64,000 bases of DNA, from contig CANRIU010000005.1 in NCBI GenBank assembly GCA_947630755.1, positions 1-64,000 on the forward strand, given 5' to 3'. Both the position numbers and the translations under genes were made by a program. Below are positions 42,105 to 50,173 of the stretch, one piece after another. The first letter of the stretch is position 1, and every line of letters starts with the position of its first letter. The stretch is from an uncultured Oscillospiraceae bacterium (lineage in GTDB: Bacteria; Bacillota; Clostridia; Oscillospirales; Oscillospiraceae). Below the pieces are notes generated by a model. The model had not been told where the DNA came from, ran no database searches, and worked only from the letters and a program-made list of their open reading frames with translations.

Positions 42105-44384
42105 TTATTCCCTTATTACCTTCACGCCCTCCAGGCCCTCCGCCATGTCCGCCTCCCGGGAGTGGCAGGAAAACAGGATTATCTGGCGCTTTTTTCCCAG
42201 CCTCGCCAGAAGCTCCACCGCCGCCCGGCAGCGCCCGTCGTCAAAGTTAGCCAGGGCGTCGTCGAGGATTATGGGGCAGGGGTCCTCCCCTCCGAGAAGC
42301 AGCTCGCAAAGCGCCAGCCGGAGGGAGAAGTATATCTCGTCCCCGGTGCCGTCGGACAGGGCTATTGCCCGCCTCGTCTCCGGGCTCCCGGACTCCTTCG
42401 CCCCGGCCTCAAAGCCCTTGTCGAAGTACAGCCTCTCGTAGCGCCCTCCGGTCAGCTCCTCCATTATCTCCCCGGCAAGGCGGCTTACCTCCGGCGAGAA
42501 CCGCGTCTGGAGCTCGGTGTTGGCCTCCCCCAGCGTCTCTATCGCCAGCGTCAGCGCCGCGTAGCTCCGCTGCTCGCTCTCGAGCCGCTCCGTAAGCGCC
42601 TGGATCCGCCCCTCGATGACCGCCGGGTCCCCCAGCGTCCTCTGGGCGCCAAGAGCCAGGTCGTAGCGGCTCCTGTCCGCCGCCATCTGGGCCCGGGCCC
42701 GCTCCAGGGCTGCGACGGTGTCCTCCCTGTTTCTCAGGGGCATGGGCAGGTATGTGTCGTCCTCCTCCCCGTCCCCGTCGTAGGATGCCGCCAGCGTCTC
42801 ATATACGTTTCGGGCGGCGACGGCGTCAAACTCCGCCTTTGTCAGGGCCGCGATGGTCCGCTCCGTCTCCGAAAGGGCCTCCATTATCTCCTCGCCGGAG
42901 GTCACCTCCGGCATGAATGCCTTGAGCTTCTCCACTGCCCTCTCCCCCGCCTCCTGGGCGGCGGCTCCGGCGCTCTCATAGGCCTGCCGGGCTGAGTCCC
43001 TGGCGGCGCGCTTCTGCTCCTCCTCCCGGCACACAAGGCTGTACGCCCCCAGAAGTGCCGAGAGCTTCTCCACGGACTGGACGCCGTACTTCTCAAGCAG
43101 CTCCCGGAGCTCGTCCCCGGCATTCCTCCGCTGGGGGAGCTTAATGAACATAAGCGCCAGCCCCGCCGCGCCCAGAAGAAGCGACACGATTATTCCCGGC
43201 AGATTAAACTTAAGTCCCTCGGCGGCCCCGCCCAGTATCCCCGGCAGGAGCCCCGTTGTCAGCGCCAGCCCCACAAGGGCTATGGCGCATATCACGGCGG
43301 GAATAATCTTCGGTATGCGCGGAGCTTTCACCCGCGCCGCCTTCGTCTCAAGCTCCCTTCCCCGGGCAATGTCGGCGTTGACCTCCTTCTCGTCACTGCC
43401 GTTTAAGGGCGACGCCTCCCGCCTTGTCGCCGCGTCCACCAGCTCCTTCTCCGCCCGCCACAGGGCCCGCTCGGCGTCGTTTGCCACCTTTTTAAGGGGC
43501 ATCACCGCCGCCGCGGCCTCCCGGATGTCGTTTATGTCCTCCCGGGTCATGCGGTGACCGTTCCTGGTGACAAGCTTATCGAGCCTCGCGGCCTCCGCCT
43601 CCGTCTCCTCGGCGGCCTTTCGCGCCTCCCGGAGCTTCCGGGCGGCCGCCCGCCTGTCCAGCTTATCGTGGGTCACAAGGTCATTTTCCATGCCCCTTAT
43701 CTGCGTCTCCTGCCGCTCGAGGGAGAATCGCAGGCTCGCCAGCTCCTCGCTGGAGCTCTCTATCCGCTCCAGCGCCGCCCGGCTCTCCTTTATCTCCTGC
43801 TCTATGGCGGGGATGGAGCCGGACTTGTTGTATTTGAGCTTCCTCTGCCAGCGCCGCAGGGCCTCGCCCGCGTCGCTGAAGCTCGTGTCCTCGTCGCCGG
43901 AGGAGACTATCCCCTGTATCTTCCGCTCCAGCTCCCCCGTCTGGTTCACGCGGATGTCCAGCCGACGGATAAACGCCGTGCGCTCAAAGACCTGCTTTGA
44001 CACGCCCGTGAGCTTCTCCCCGGCGTTCTCGCCGTTCATGTCCTCAATAAACTCCGCCGTCCCGGTGTAGACAGCGAAGAAGTTCTTCATGGGGCTCGCG
44101 CCCTTTGAGGTCCGCTGGATGGTCACGCTCCTGCCGGCGTGCTCCGCCTCCATGGTCCCCACCATGGCGCCGCCGTCCCAGGGCCGATAGCGGGTCTTAA
44201 CGCTCAGCGACCCCGCCTTATCCCGCTCCGAGGTGTCCACCCCGTAGAGCATGGCGTTTAAAAACGCGCACCAGGTGGTCTTTCCGTACTCGTTGGGCGC
44301 GTTTATCACCGTAAGCCCCGGTCCGGGCTCAAGAGTGGCGTTTTTGAGCTTCCCGAAGGTCGCCGTGAGCTTCTTTATCTTCAC
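42105..44384 (-). CDS. YhaN/SbcC-like AAA ATPase with coiled coils
   Basis: A 759-residue Rad50/SbcC-type ATPase. The N-terminus has the P-loop NAPNEYGKTTWCAFLNAMLYG, an atypical Walker A of the YhaN group. The middle contains two long coiled-coil stretches (about 180-330, 430-600) interrupted by hydrophobic segments near 355-415 (IPAVICAIALVGLALTTGLL, GIIVSLLLGAAGLALMFI), which suggest membrane association. The C-terminus has the Walker B-like PIILDDALANFDDGRC and the H-loop FSCHSREADM. It overlaps the YhaO-like nuclease gene by 4 bp; the pair probably processes DNA ends. Confidence 0.87.
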   Translation of the reverse strand: MKIKKLTATFGKLKNATLEPGPGLTVINAPNEYGKTTWCAFLNAMLYGVDTSERDKAGSLSVKTRYRPWDGGAMVGTMEAEHAGRSVTIQRTSKGASPMKNFFAVYTGTAEFIEDMNGENAGEKLTGVSKQVFERTAFIRRLDIRVNQTGELERKIQGIVSSGDEDTSFSDAGEALRRWQRKLKYNKSGSIPAIEQEIKESRAALERIESSSEELASLRFSLERQETQIRGMENDLVTHDKLDRRAAARKLREARKAAEETEAEAARLDKLVTRNGHRMTREDINDIREAAAAVMPLKKVANDAERALWRAEKELVDAATRREASPLNGSDEKEVNADIARGRELETKAARVKAPRIPKIIPAVICAIALVGLALTTGLLPGILGGAAEGLKFNLPGIIVSLLLGAAGLALMFIKLPQRRNAGDELRELLEKYGVQSVEKLSALLGAYSLVCREEEQKRAARDSARQAYESAGAAAQEAGERAVEKLKAFMPEVTSGEEIMEALSETERTIAALTKAEFDAVAARNVYETLAASYDGDGEEDDTYLPMPLRNREDTVAALERARAQMAADRSRYDLALGAQRTLGDPAVIEGRIQALTERLESEQRSYAALTLAIETLGEANTELQTRFSPEVSRLAGEIMEELTGGRYERLYFDKGFEAGAKESGSPETRRAIALSDGTGDEIYFSLRLALCELLLGGEDPCPIILDDALANFDDGRCRAAVELLARLGKKRQIILFSCHSREADMAEGLEGVKVIRE

Positions 44385-45469
44385 CTTCCCGCCTCCTCCC
44401 TGCCCTCCAGGACAGCCGCGCCGTACCTTGCCGCCGCGAGAATGATTTTCCGCTCCTCCTCGTCCTGCTCCCCGTCGTATCTCTCCCGCAGTCTCTTGAG
44501 GAACATCCCCCGCAGGCTGTCCTCCCCGGCGCCCTCCCAGACGTCCCTCGCCTGACGAACAGCGCTCTTCACCGTGACATGGTAGAATTTATCAGCCACC
44601 GCCTCCCGGATGGCTTCGGTGTCCGCCTCCCCGGAAAACTCGCCCTTGAGGAGTATCCTGCCGATGTCCCGGGGGAAGCCCTCCCCCACGGCGCGCTTTA
44701 CCGCCTCCAGGGCGTCCCGCTCCCCGGTGAGGTCCGCCTCGATTATCCTGTACTCCCTGCCGCCGATGGGAACGAAGTCCAGCTCCGCCCGCCCCCGGTC
44801 CAGGGTCCCCTTGATATAGCCCTTCGGCCCCGTCTCGTCAAAGCCCCGCCCCTCCAGACACCCGGGGTAGGCGTAGTACGTCTCCCCCGCCTTTTTTATG
44901 CCGGAGAAGGTGTGGACGTGCCCCAGCGCCAGATACGCAAGCCCCGTCCTCGCTATCTCGTCCTCTGTCACCGCGTTGTAGCGGCTTCTCGCCGCCACAT
45001 CCCCGTGGACCACCGCCAGCTCCAGAAAGTCCGTTTTTCCCAGACTGAAGTGTGACAGCAGCGGGTCGCAGGAGCCGGAGGAGAACCCCGCTCCCCACAC
45101 CCGCACCCCCAGCTCCGGTATCTCCACCGGGCGTATCTGGGGCGTCTTGAAAATATGTACGTTCTCCGGAAGCTCCATAAATGCGTAGGGAGATCTCGCC
45201 GTGTAGTAGTCGTGGTTTCCCGGGGCGATAAACACCCTGGCCTTCATCCCCGAAAGCACCGCCTTCAGCGTCTCGGTGGTCTCCCAGTACCCGGCCCCCG
45301 TGTCAAAAAGGTCCCCGGCGAGTAGCACGATGTCCACGTCCTCCGCCGCGTCGGCAAGCTTAAGCAGAAGCTCCCTCTGCTCCGCCCTGCGCTGTGCGGC
45401 CTTCTCCTCCGGCAGCGAGTAAAAGGGTGAGTCCATATGGAAGTCCGCCGCGTGGAGTATTTTTATCAT
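44381..45469 (-). CDS. YhaO/SbcD-like metallophosphoesterase (DNA repair exonuclease)
   Basis: A 362-residue calcineurin-like nuclease. Metal-binding motifs are HAADFHMDSPF, LLAGDLFDTG, APGNHDYYT, VVHGDVAA and LALGHVHTF, the five phosphoesterase motifs in order. The C-terminal region (about 250-350) is the capping/dimerisation part. ATG 45469 with GGAGGT about 10 nt upstream is chosen; the tracked start six codons earlier is TTG. It is encoded just before the YhaN-like ATPase with a 4-bp overlap and would act with it in double-strand-end processing. Confidence 0.9.
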   Translation of the reverse strand: MIKILHAADFHMDSPFYSLPEEKAAQRRAEQRELLLKLADAAEDVDIVLLAGDLFDTGAGYWETTETLKAVLSGMKARVFIAPGNHDYYTARSPYAFMELPENVHIFKTPQIRPVEIPELGVRVWGAGFSSGSCDPLLSHFSLGKTDFLELAVVHGDVAARSRYNAVTEDEIARTGLAYLALGHVHTFSGIKKAGETYYAYPGCLEGRGFDETGPKGYIKGTLDRGRAELDFVPIGGREYRIIEADLTGERDALEAVKRAVGEGFPRDIGRILLKGEFSGEADTEAIREAVADKFYHVTVKSAVRQARDVWEGAGEDSLRGMFLKRLRERYDGEQDEEERKIILAAARYGAAVLEGREEAGR

Positions 45470-45518
45470 CTGTGGTTCCACCTCCAAAAGGTCATCCTGT
45501 CAAAAGCTCAAAATCAAT

Positions 45519-45551
45519 ATTTTTTCCATCGACATGCCCGTCGGAAAAAAT
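45519..45551. repeat. Second palindromic repeat type, copy 1
   Basis: An imperfect inverted repeat ATTTTTTCC...CGACATG...CGTCGGAAAAAAT, 13 bp from repeat copy C. A near-identical unit occurs at 47341-47373, also upstream of a copy of the first repeat, so the two units form a composite. Confidence 0.7.
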
Positions 45552-45564
45552 CCGCAGTTCCCCC

Positions 45565-45595
45565 TGTCGAAAAAGCCCTTCGGGCTTTTTCGACA
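45565..45595. repeat. Dispersed palindromic repeat, copy C (perfect)
   Basis: A perfect 14-bp inverted repeat (TGTCGAAAAAGCCC and complement) with loop TTC, 7 nt after the stop of the cardiolipin synthase gene on the minus strand. It is the best-preserved copy and probably its terminator. Confidence 0.8.
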
Positions 45596-45602
45596 ATGCC
45601 AG

Positions 45603-47180
45603 TCACATCAGCGGCGCCACTATCTTCAAAAGCATCCCGAAAAATTTCACATGGAGCTTCTCGTGGGCGATGTCCTCCCTGGTCACCCGGTGGGATTTCG
45701 CCAGCGTCTCCTCGAAGTCCGCCCGTATGTCCTCTATCGCCGAGCACCCGCACAGAAGCGCCGCGCACTCAAAGTGGTGGTAGAAGCTCCGGTAGTCGAA
45801 GTTCACCGTCCCCACCACCGCCCTCACGCCGTCCGCGAGGACGACCTTTGCGTGGATAAATCCCGGCGTGTACTCATATATCTTCACCCCCGCCGCCACA
45901 AGCTGCGGGTAGTGGCTCTTTGCGAGCCAGAACGCGTATTTCTTGTCCGGAATGTGCGGCAGTATAAGCCTCACGTCCACCCCGCGCTTTGCCGCGAAGG
46001 TCAGCGCCGTCATCGCCTCCGCGTCCAGAATGAGGTATGGCGACATTATGTAAACATAGTCCCTCGCCGTGTTTATCAGGTGCAGGTAAGTCAGCTCCCC
46101 CACCTGCTCGTCGTCCATTGGGCTGTCGCCGTAGGGGACCACGACCCCGTCGGTGTCCTTCCGTATCTCCTCCGGCGCGGGCAGGTATCGCTCGTAGTGG
46201 CACCCGCCCACCCGCTCGTCGGCGTTCCACATCTGGAGGAACAGGAGCGTGAAGCTCCGCACGGCCTCCCCCTTCACCATTATCGCGGTATCCTTCCAGT
46301 GCCCGAAGCGCAGCTTTTCGTTTATGTACTCGTCCGCCAGATTCACCCCTCCGGTGAAGGCCACCTTCCCGTCAATCACGGCTATCTTCCTGTGGTCGCG
46401 GTTATTGTAGTGGGTGGAGACGAAGGGCCGCACCGGCGCGAAGGACTTGCACTTTATCCCCATGGCCTCCAGCTCCCTTGGGTATGAGTAGGGTATGCTG
46501 GAGAAGGCGCAGGTCCCGTCGTACATGAACCGGACCTCCACCCCCTCCCGGGCCTTCCGGGCAAGTATCTCCAGCAATGTGTCCCACATCCGCCCCGGGG
46601 AGACGATGAAGTACTCCATGAATATAAAGTGCTCCGCCTTCTCAAGCTCCTCCGTGAGCGCCGCGAATTTAAGCTCCCCCACAGGGAAATATTTCACCGA
46701 GCTTCCCGTGTATGCCGGGAACCCCGCCCTGTCCCGGAGGTATCTCGCCGCCTGAGCGCCGTCCGGGTCAGTTTTGGCAAGCTCCACGATGTTGTCCTCC
46801 TCCGGCGCGGGGTGGAGGTCAAAATAGGGCATGGTCTCCGCGGCGCAGCGGGATATGGCCCTCTGCACCGACCGATGCCCCAGGTCCAGCTTAATGAAGA
46901 AGTACAGCGGTATCCCCACCACCGGGACGATGGCGATTACGAAGCACCAGGTGAGCTTCACCGTGGGGTCGCTGGGCGTGTTGACCACATAGATTATCAT
47001 CAGCGCCGAGGCCACCGCTGACCCTAAGTGTATGTAGTCCCCCAGGCGCTCAAAGCCCACAATGAGCAGCACCAGCTGCGCCGCCAGAAGCAGCGTCACC
47101 AGGAACGTGCGCCCGGTCACAACGGAGATCACTCCCCGTTTTATCTTTGTCTTGTTGTCGGTAATCACAGGCGAGGACAT
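45603..47180 (-). CDS. cls: Cardiolipin synthase (phospholipase D family)
   Basis: A 525-residue membrane enzyme that condenses two phosphatidylglycerols into cardiolipin. Two N-terminal transmembrane helices (about 22-42 and 47-65, with a further hydrophobic segment PTVKLTWCFVIAIVPVVGIPLYFF) precede two PLD domains. The first HKD box is HYNNRDHRKIAVIDG, the second FIHAKVVLADG, each followed by the typical GG/N region (FTGGVNLADEY, VGTVNFDYRSF). Length matches ClsA of Firmicutes. GGAGGT lies 6 nt before ATG 47180. Monocistronic. Confidence 0.93.
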   Translation of the reverse strand: MSSPVITDNKTKIKRGVISVVTGRTFLVTLLLAAQLVLLIVGFERLGDYIHLGSAVASALMIIYVVNTPSDPTVKLTWCFVIAIVPVVGIPLYFFIKLDLGHRSVQRAISRCAAETMPYFDLHPAPEEDNIVELAKTDPDGAQAARYLRDRAGFPAYTGSSVKYFPVGELKFAALTEELEKAEHFIFMEYFIVSPGRMWDTLLEILARKAREGVEVRFMYDGTCAFSSIPYSYPRELEAMGIKCKSFAPVRPFVSTHYNNRDHRKIAVIDGKVAFTGGVNLADEYINEKLRFGHWKDTAIMVKGEAVRSFTLLFLQMWNADERVGGCHYERYLPAPEEIRKDTDGVVVPYGDSPMDDEQVGELTYLHLINTARDYVYIMSPYLILDAEAMTALTFAAKRGVDVRLILPHIPDKKYAFWLAKSHYPQLVAAGVKIYEYTPGFIHAKVVLADGVRAVVGTVNFDYRSFYHHFECAALLCGCSAIEDIRADFEETLAKSHRVTREDIAHEKLHVKFFGMLLKIVAPLM

Positions 47181-47286
47181 CTCGGCACCTCCGTGGCAAT
47201 AAAATTATCTTCATATTATAACATATTTCTCCCCCGCGGAAAACCCCTTTTTTACAAAAAGCATTAATTGTAAAATATATTGATTA

Positions 47287-47312
47287 TCCCCGCCGGCATA
47301 TGCCGACGGGGA
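47287..47312. other. Hairpin 1 of a structured intergenic region
   Basis: A near-perfect palindrome (TCCCCG-C-CGGCATATGCCG-A-CGGGGA) in the 350-bp gap between cls and the flotillin gene. It belongs to an array of five hairpins extending to 47515. Confidence 0.6.
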
Positions 47313-47340
47313 CAGCTTGTAAAATACTCAATTTTTTAAT

Positions 47341-47373
47341 ATTTTTTCCGGCGACATGTGCGTCGGAAAAAAT
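47341..47373. repeat. Second palindromic repeat type, copy 2
   Basis: ATTTTTTCC...CGACATG...CGTCGGAAAAAAT, matching the unit at 45519-45551 in most positions; the flanking AT-rich sequence (AATATTTTTTCC) also matches. Confidence 0.7.
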
Positions 47374-47380
47374 ACCTTTT

Positions 47381-47470
47381 GTCGCACAAGCGTGCGGCCC
47401 TTCGGGCCGTGCGCGCAGGGCGACAGCAGGGGAATTTCGCGTGAATTTCGCAAAATTCACGCGGGATTCC
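47381..47470. other. Two further hairpins between the composite repeat units
   Basis: Hairpin a, 47381-47424: outer stem GTCGC/GCGAC, inner stem GCGTGCGGCCC with GGGCCGTGCGC (two wobbles at RNA level), loop TTC. Hairpin b, 47431-47470: outer GGAAT/ATTCC and inner CGCGTGAATTT/AAATTCACGCG. No coding potential is seen. Confidence 0.6.
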
Positions 47471-47484
47471 CCGCACGTCCCCCT

Positions 47485-47515
47485 TGTCGGAAAAGCCCGC
47501 AGGGCTTTTTCGACA
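47485..47515. repeat. Dispersed palindromic repeat, copy D
   Basis: Arms TGTCGGAAAAGCCC and GGGCTTTTTCGACA with loop GCA, 15 nt after the flotillin stop codon on the minus strand; a likely terminator of that gene. Confidence 0.75.
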
Positions 47516-47530
47516 GTCTGCCCTAATGGC

Positions 47531-48950
47531 TTATTCGCCGATTTTCTCCTCCCCCGCCGCGGCGACCCTGCCGCCCACGATGGCGGAGATAAGGGCGGTG
47601 AGGTCCAGCCCCGTGGACTCCTTCATCCCGTCTATCACCTGATTTGCGCTGGACATGACGTCGCGGATGAGCTTTGTGGAGTTTCCGTCGCCGTACATGA
47701 CTATCTTGTCCGTCTGGGCAAGGGGCGCGGCGGCGCTGCCCACCACCTGGGGCAGGGCCGTGAGGTACATCTCGAGTATGGACGCCTCGCCCATCTTCTT
47801 CTGGGCCTCTGCCTTCTTCTCGATGGCCTCCGCCTCGGCGATGCCCTTGGCCCTGATGCCCTCGGCCTCCTGCTCCATGGCGTACCTCAACGCCTCAGCC
47901 TCTGCCCTTCTGGCCTCCGCCTGCTGCTCCGCCTCGTAGCGCTGGGCCTCCGCCTCCCTCTGGCGGCGGATGAGCTCCGCCTCGGCCTCCTTCTCGGCTT
48001 TGTACTTGAGGGCGTCGGCCTCCTTGCGGACCTCGGCGTCAAGCTTACGCTCGCGAAGGGCGATCTCCCGCTCGGCAAGCTCCGCCTCCTTCTCGCGCCG
48101 GGCTATGTCGGCGTTGGCCTTGGTTACCTCGATGGTCTTGCGCTGCTGCTCCTGCTGGAGAGTATGCCGCGTCGGCCTCGGCCCGCTTTGTGTCGGCCCG
48201 GACCTTCATGTCCGCCTGCTGGACGGCGAGCTCCGCGTTCTGCTCCGCGATCTGCTTCTCCGCCTGCACCTTCACGGCGTTGGCCTCCTGCTCGGCGTTG
48301 GCGTTGGCTATGGCAATGTCCCGCTGGGCGTTGGCCTTGGCTATCTGGGCGTTCTTGCGGATCTGCTCCACGTTGTCGATACCCATGTTCTCGATGGTCC
48401 CGGCGCCGTCCTTGAAGTTCTGGATGTTGAAGTTCACCACCTCGATGCCCAGCTTCTGCATGTCGGGGACCACGTTCTCCGTGATTTTCTTCGCCACACC
48501 CTGGCGGTCCTGCACCATCTCCTTGAGGCCCACGGAGCCCACTATCTCACGCATGTTGCCCTCCAGGACCTGTGTCACAAGGGATATGAGCTCCTGGCGG
48601 CTCATGCCGAGAAGCGACTCCGACGCCTTCTTCAAAAGCTCCGGGTCGGAGCTTATCTTGATGTTTGCCACGCCGTCAACGGTCACGTTGATGAACTCGT
48701 TGGTGGGCACGGCCTCGCTGGTTTTAACGTCCACCTGCATGACCCGTAGCGACAGCTTGTCAACCCGCTCAAAGAACGGCACCCGCCACCCGGCCCTGCC
48801 GATGAGTATGCGCTTTTTCCCAAGCCCCGAGATTATGTACGCCGTGTCCGGGGGAGCCTTCAGGTACCCGAGAACGAGCAGCGTTATCGCCGCGGCGGCG
48901 GCGATGATGCCGATTATGGCGCCTACGGGGATGTTGATGTTTGACGGCAT
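47531..48950 (-). pseudogene. Flotillin/SPFH-domain protein, interrupted by a frameshift
   Basis: The N-terminal frame (from ATG 48950, AAAGGAGG at 8 nt) gives a membrane segment GAIIGIIAAAAAITLLVLGY, then the SPFH domain (KKRILIGRAGWRVPFFERVDKLSLRVMQVDV, VTQVLEGNMREIVGS) and the start of the Ala/Glu-rich flotillin coiled coil. At about 48161, after ADAAY, the frame shifts. Reading on in the other frame restores LQQEQQRKTIEVTKANAD and the rest through GEEKIGE. One extra base or two missing bases explain it (the span of 1420 nt is not a multiple of 3). Intact, the protein would be about 472 residues and act as a membrane microdomain scaffold. A sequencing error is possible; the rest is undamaged. 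Confidence 0.85.
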
Positions 48951-49001
48951 GATTTTTTCCTCCTTTAAAATAATTTCTCTCTGCCTCGGGAGCATATAAA
49001 C

Positions 49002-49037
49002 AAAAAAGACGCTCACGGCAAAAAAGCCGTAAACGTC
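49002..49037 (-). terminator. Riboswitch expression-platform terminator upstream of flotillin
   Basis: On the minus strand a 12-bp stem (GACGTTTACGGC with GCCGTGAGCGTC, two G-U pairs), a T6 loop and a T6 tail. Its left arm includes GTTTACG, the 3' strand of the aptamer P1 stem, so the two structures exclude each other. Confidence 0.85.
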
Positions 49038-49124
49038 TCGCTGTCATATGACCGCGCCCGCCGGGTCCTGCGACCGTGCTGACGGCGGCGCGTACCCCTT
49101 CCGGGGTGCTACTCCCTGTTTACG
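49028..49124 (-). ncRNA. Probable yybP-ykoY (Mn2+) riboswitch aptamer upstream of the flotillin gene
   Basis: On the minus strand the RNA starts at CGTAAAC, which pairs with GTTTACG at the end (P1). The conserved AGGGAGTAGC follows, then hairpin P2 (ACCCC-GGAA-GGGGT), ACGCGCC, GTCAGCACGGTCG (compare the family's GTCAACATACTCG) and AGCGAGAC before P1'. These are the conserved blocks of the yybP-ykoY family as I recall it. The promoter -10 lies 6 nt upstream, so transcription starts at the aptamer. Ligand stabilisation of P1 would prevent the terminator, an ON switch. The family is assigned by eye. Confidence 0.7.
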
Positions 49125-49129
49125 TTAAT

Positions 49130-49158
49130 AATTTAACACACTTTTCTCCCCCTGTCAA
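49130..49158 (-). promoter_or_regulatory. Promoter of the riboswitch-flotillin transcript
   Basis: Minus-strand consensus -35 TTGACA (49158-49153), 17-nt spacer, -10 TAAATT (49135-49130). Expected start is at the first base of the aptamer. Confidence 0.75.
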
Positions 49159-49261
49159 GAGGGTTTGTTAAAAAACTATCTAATTTTTTGCGCGCTCCCC
49201 CTCAATCTCTCCTCCTCCCGGCTTATCCGCTCATTTTGCAATGTTTTTTCGCGATTTAGGA

Positions 49262-49270
49262 TGTTATAAT
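49262..49270 (+). promoter_or_regulatory. Extended -10 promoter for the DUF3737 gene
   Basis: TGT-TATAAT, extended -10, about 52 nt upstream of ATG 49322; no clear -35. Confidence 0.5.
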
Positions 49271-49321
49271 TTTTAAAGATGAGCAAAAAATTACACTCCT
49301 ATGAAAGGAAATGCGTTATAT

Positions 49322-50161
49322 ATGGAAGAAATTCGCTCCCTTCGCCTCACCGGAGAGAGGGCGCTCTTTATGAGCCGCGGTCTCAGGGTCGTTGACACTA
49401 TCTTCGACGACGGCGAATCCCCCTTAAAGGAGAGCCGTGACATAGAGCTTGAAAACTGTATGTTCAAGTGGAAGTACCCTCTGTGGTACTGCCGCGGCGT
49501 CAAGGTCACCGACTGCCAGTGGTTTGAGATGGCCCGGGCCGGGGTGTGGTACACCGAGCACATGACCGTGGACCGGGCGGTAATAGAGGCGCCCAAGAAC
49601 TTCCGCCGCTGCTGGGACCTGACCCTCCGGCGGGTGGACATGCCGAACGCGGCGGAGACGCTGTGGAGCTGCGACGGTGTGACGCTGGAGGACGTGTCCG
49701 CCCGCGGGGACTACTTCGCCATGAACACGGAGAACATAACCGTCAGGAATCTCCGCCTCGTGGGAAACTACTCCTTCGACGGCGGCAAAAACGTGGTGGT
49801 GGAGGACTCCCGGCTCCTCTCAAAGGACGCCTTCTGGAACGGTGAGAACGTCACTGTCCGCAATAGCTTCATCTCCGGCGAGTACCTGGGCTGGAACGGA
49901 CATAACCTCACCTTTGAAAACTGCACCATCGAGAGCCTTCAGGGCATGTGCTACATAGACAACCTGGTCATGCGAAACTGCAAGCTCCTCAACACCACCC
50001 TGGCCTTTGAGTACTCCACGGTGGAGGCGGACATCGTCGGGAAGATAGACTCCGTAATTAACCCCACCTCCGGCGCCATCCGGGCCGACTCCATCGGCGA
50101 GCTCATTTTGGAGCGGGACAAAATAGACCCCGCGAAAACGAAAATCATCGTGAGAGCGTGA
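49322..50161 (+). CDS. DUF3737 family right-handed beta-helix protein
   Basis: A 279-residue protein matching DUF3737: it begins RSLRLTGERALFMSRGLRVVDTIFDDGESPLKES and shows regularly spaced short strands with repeated N/D-C or N-S turns (LENCMFKWKYPLWYC, VEDSRLLSKDAFWN, VRNSFISGEYLGWN, FENCTIESLQG). This pattern is typical of a pectate-lyase-like beta-helix. No signal peptide. The biochemical role of the family is not known to me. ATG 49322 (with AAAGGA 12 nt upstream) or ATG 49301 could be the start. It is followed 12 bp later by a hypothetical gene and then an aminotransferase on the same strand. Confidence 0.85.
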   Translation: MEEIRSLRLTGERALFMSRGLRVVDTIFDDGESPLKESRDIELENCMFKWKYPLWYCRGVKVTDCQWFEMARAGVWYTEHMTVDRAVIEAPKNFRRCWDLTLRRVDMPNAAETLWSCDGVTLEDVSARGDYFAMNTENITVRNLRLVGNYSFDGGKNVVVEDSRLLSKDAFWNGENVTVRNSFISGEYLGWNGHNLTFENCTIESLQGMCYIDNLVMRNCKLLNTTLAFEYSTVEADIVGKIDSVINPTSGAIRADSIGELILERDKIDPAKTKIIVRA

Positions 50162-50173
50162 GGAGGCGTCCAT

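Noticed and set aside
48045-49016. 323-residue ORF as a complete gene
   Set aside because: Its last ~40 residues are an out-of-frame tail; the true flotillin continues in another frame to 47531, so it is reported as one frameshifted gene.
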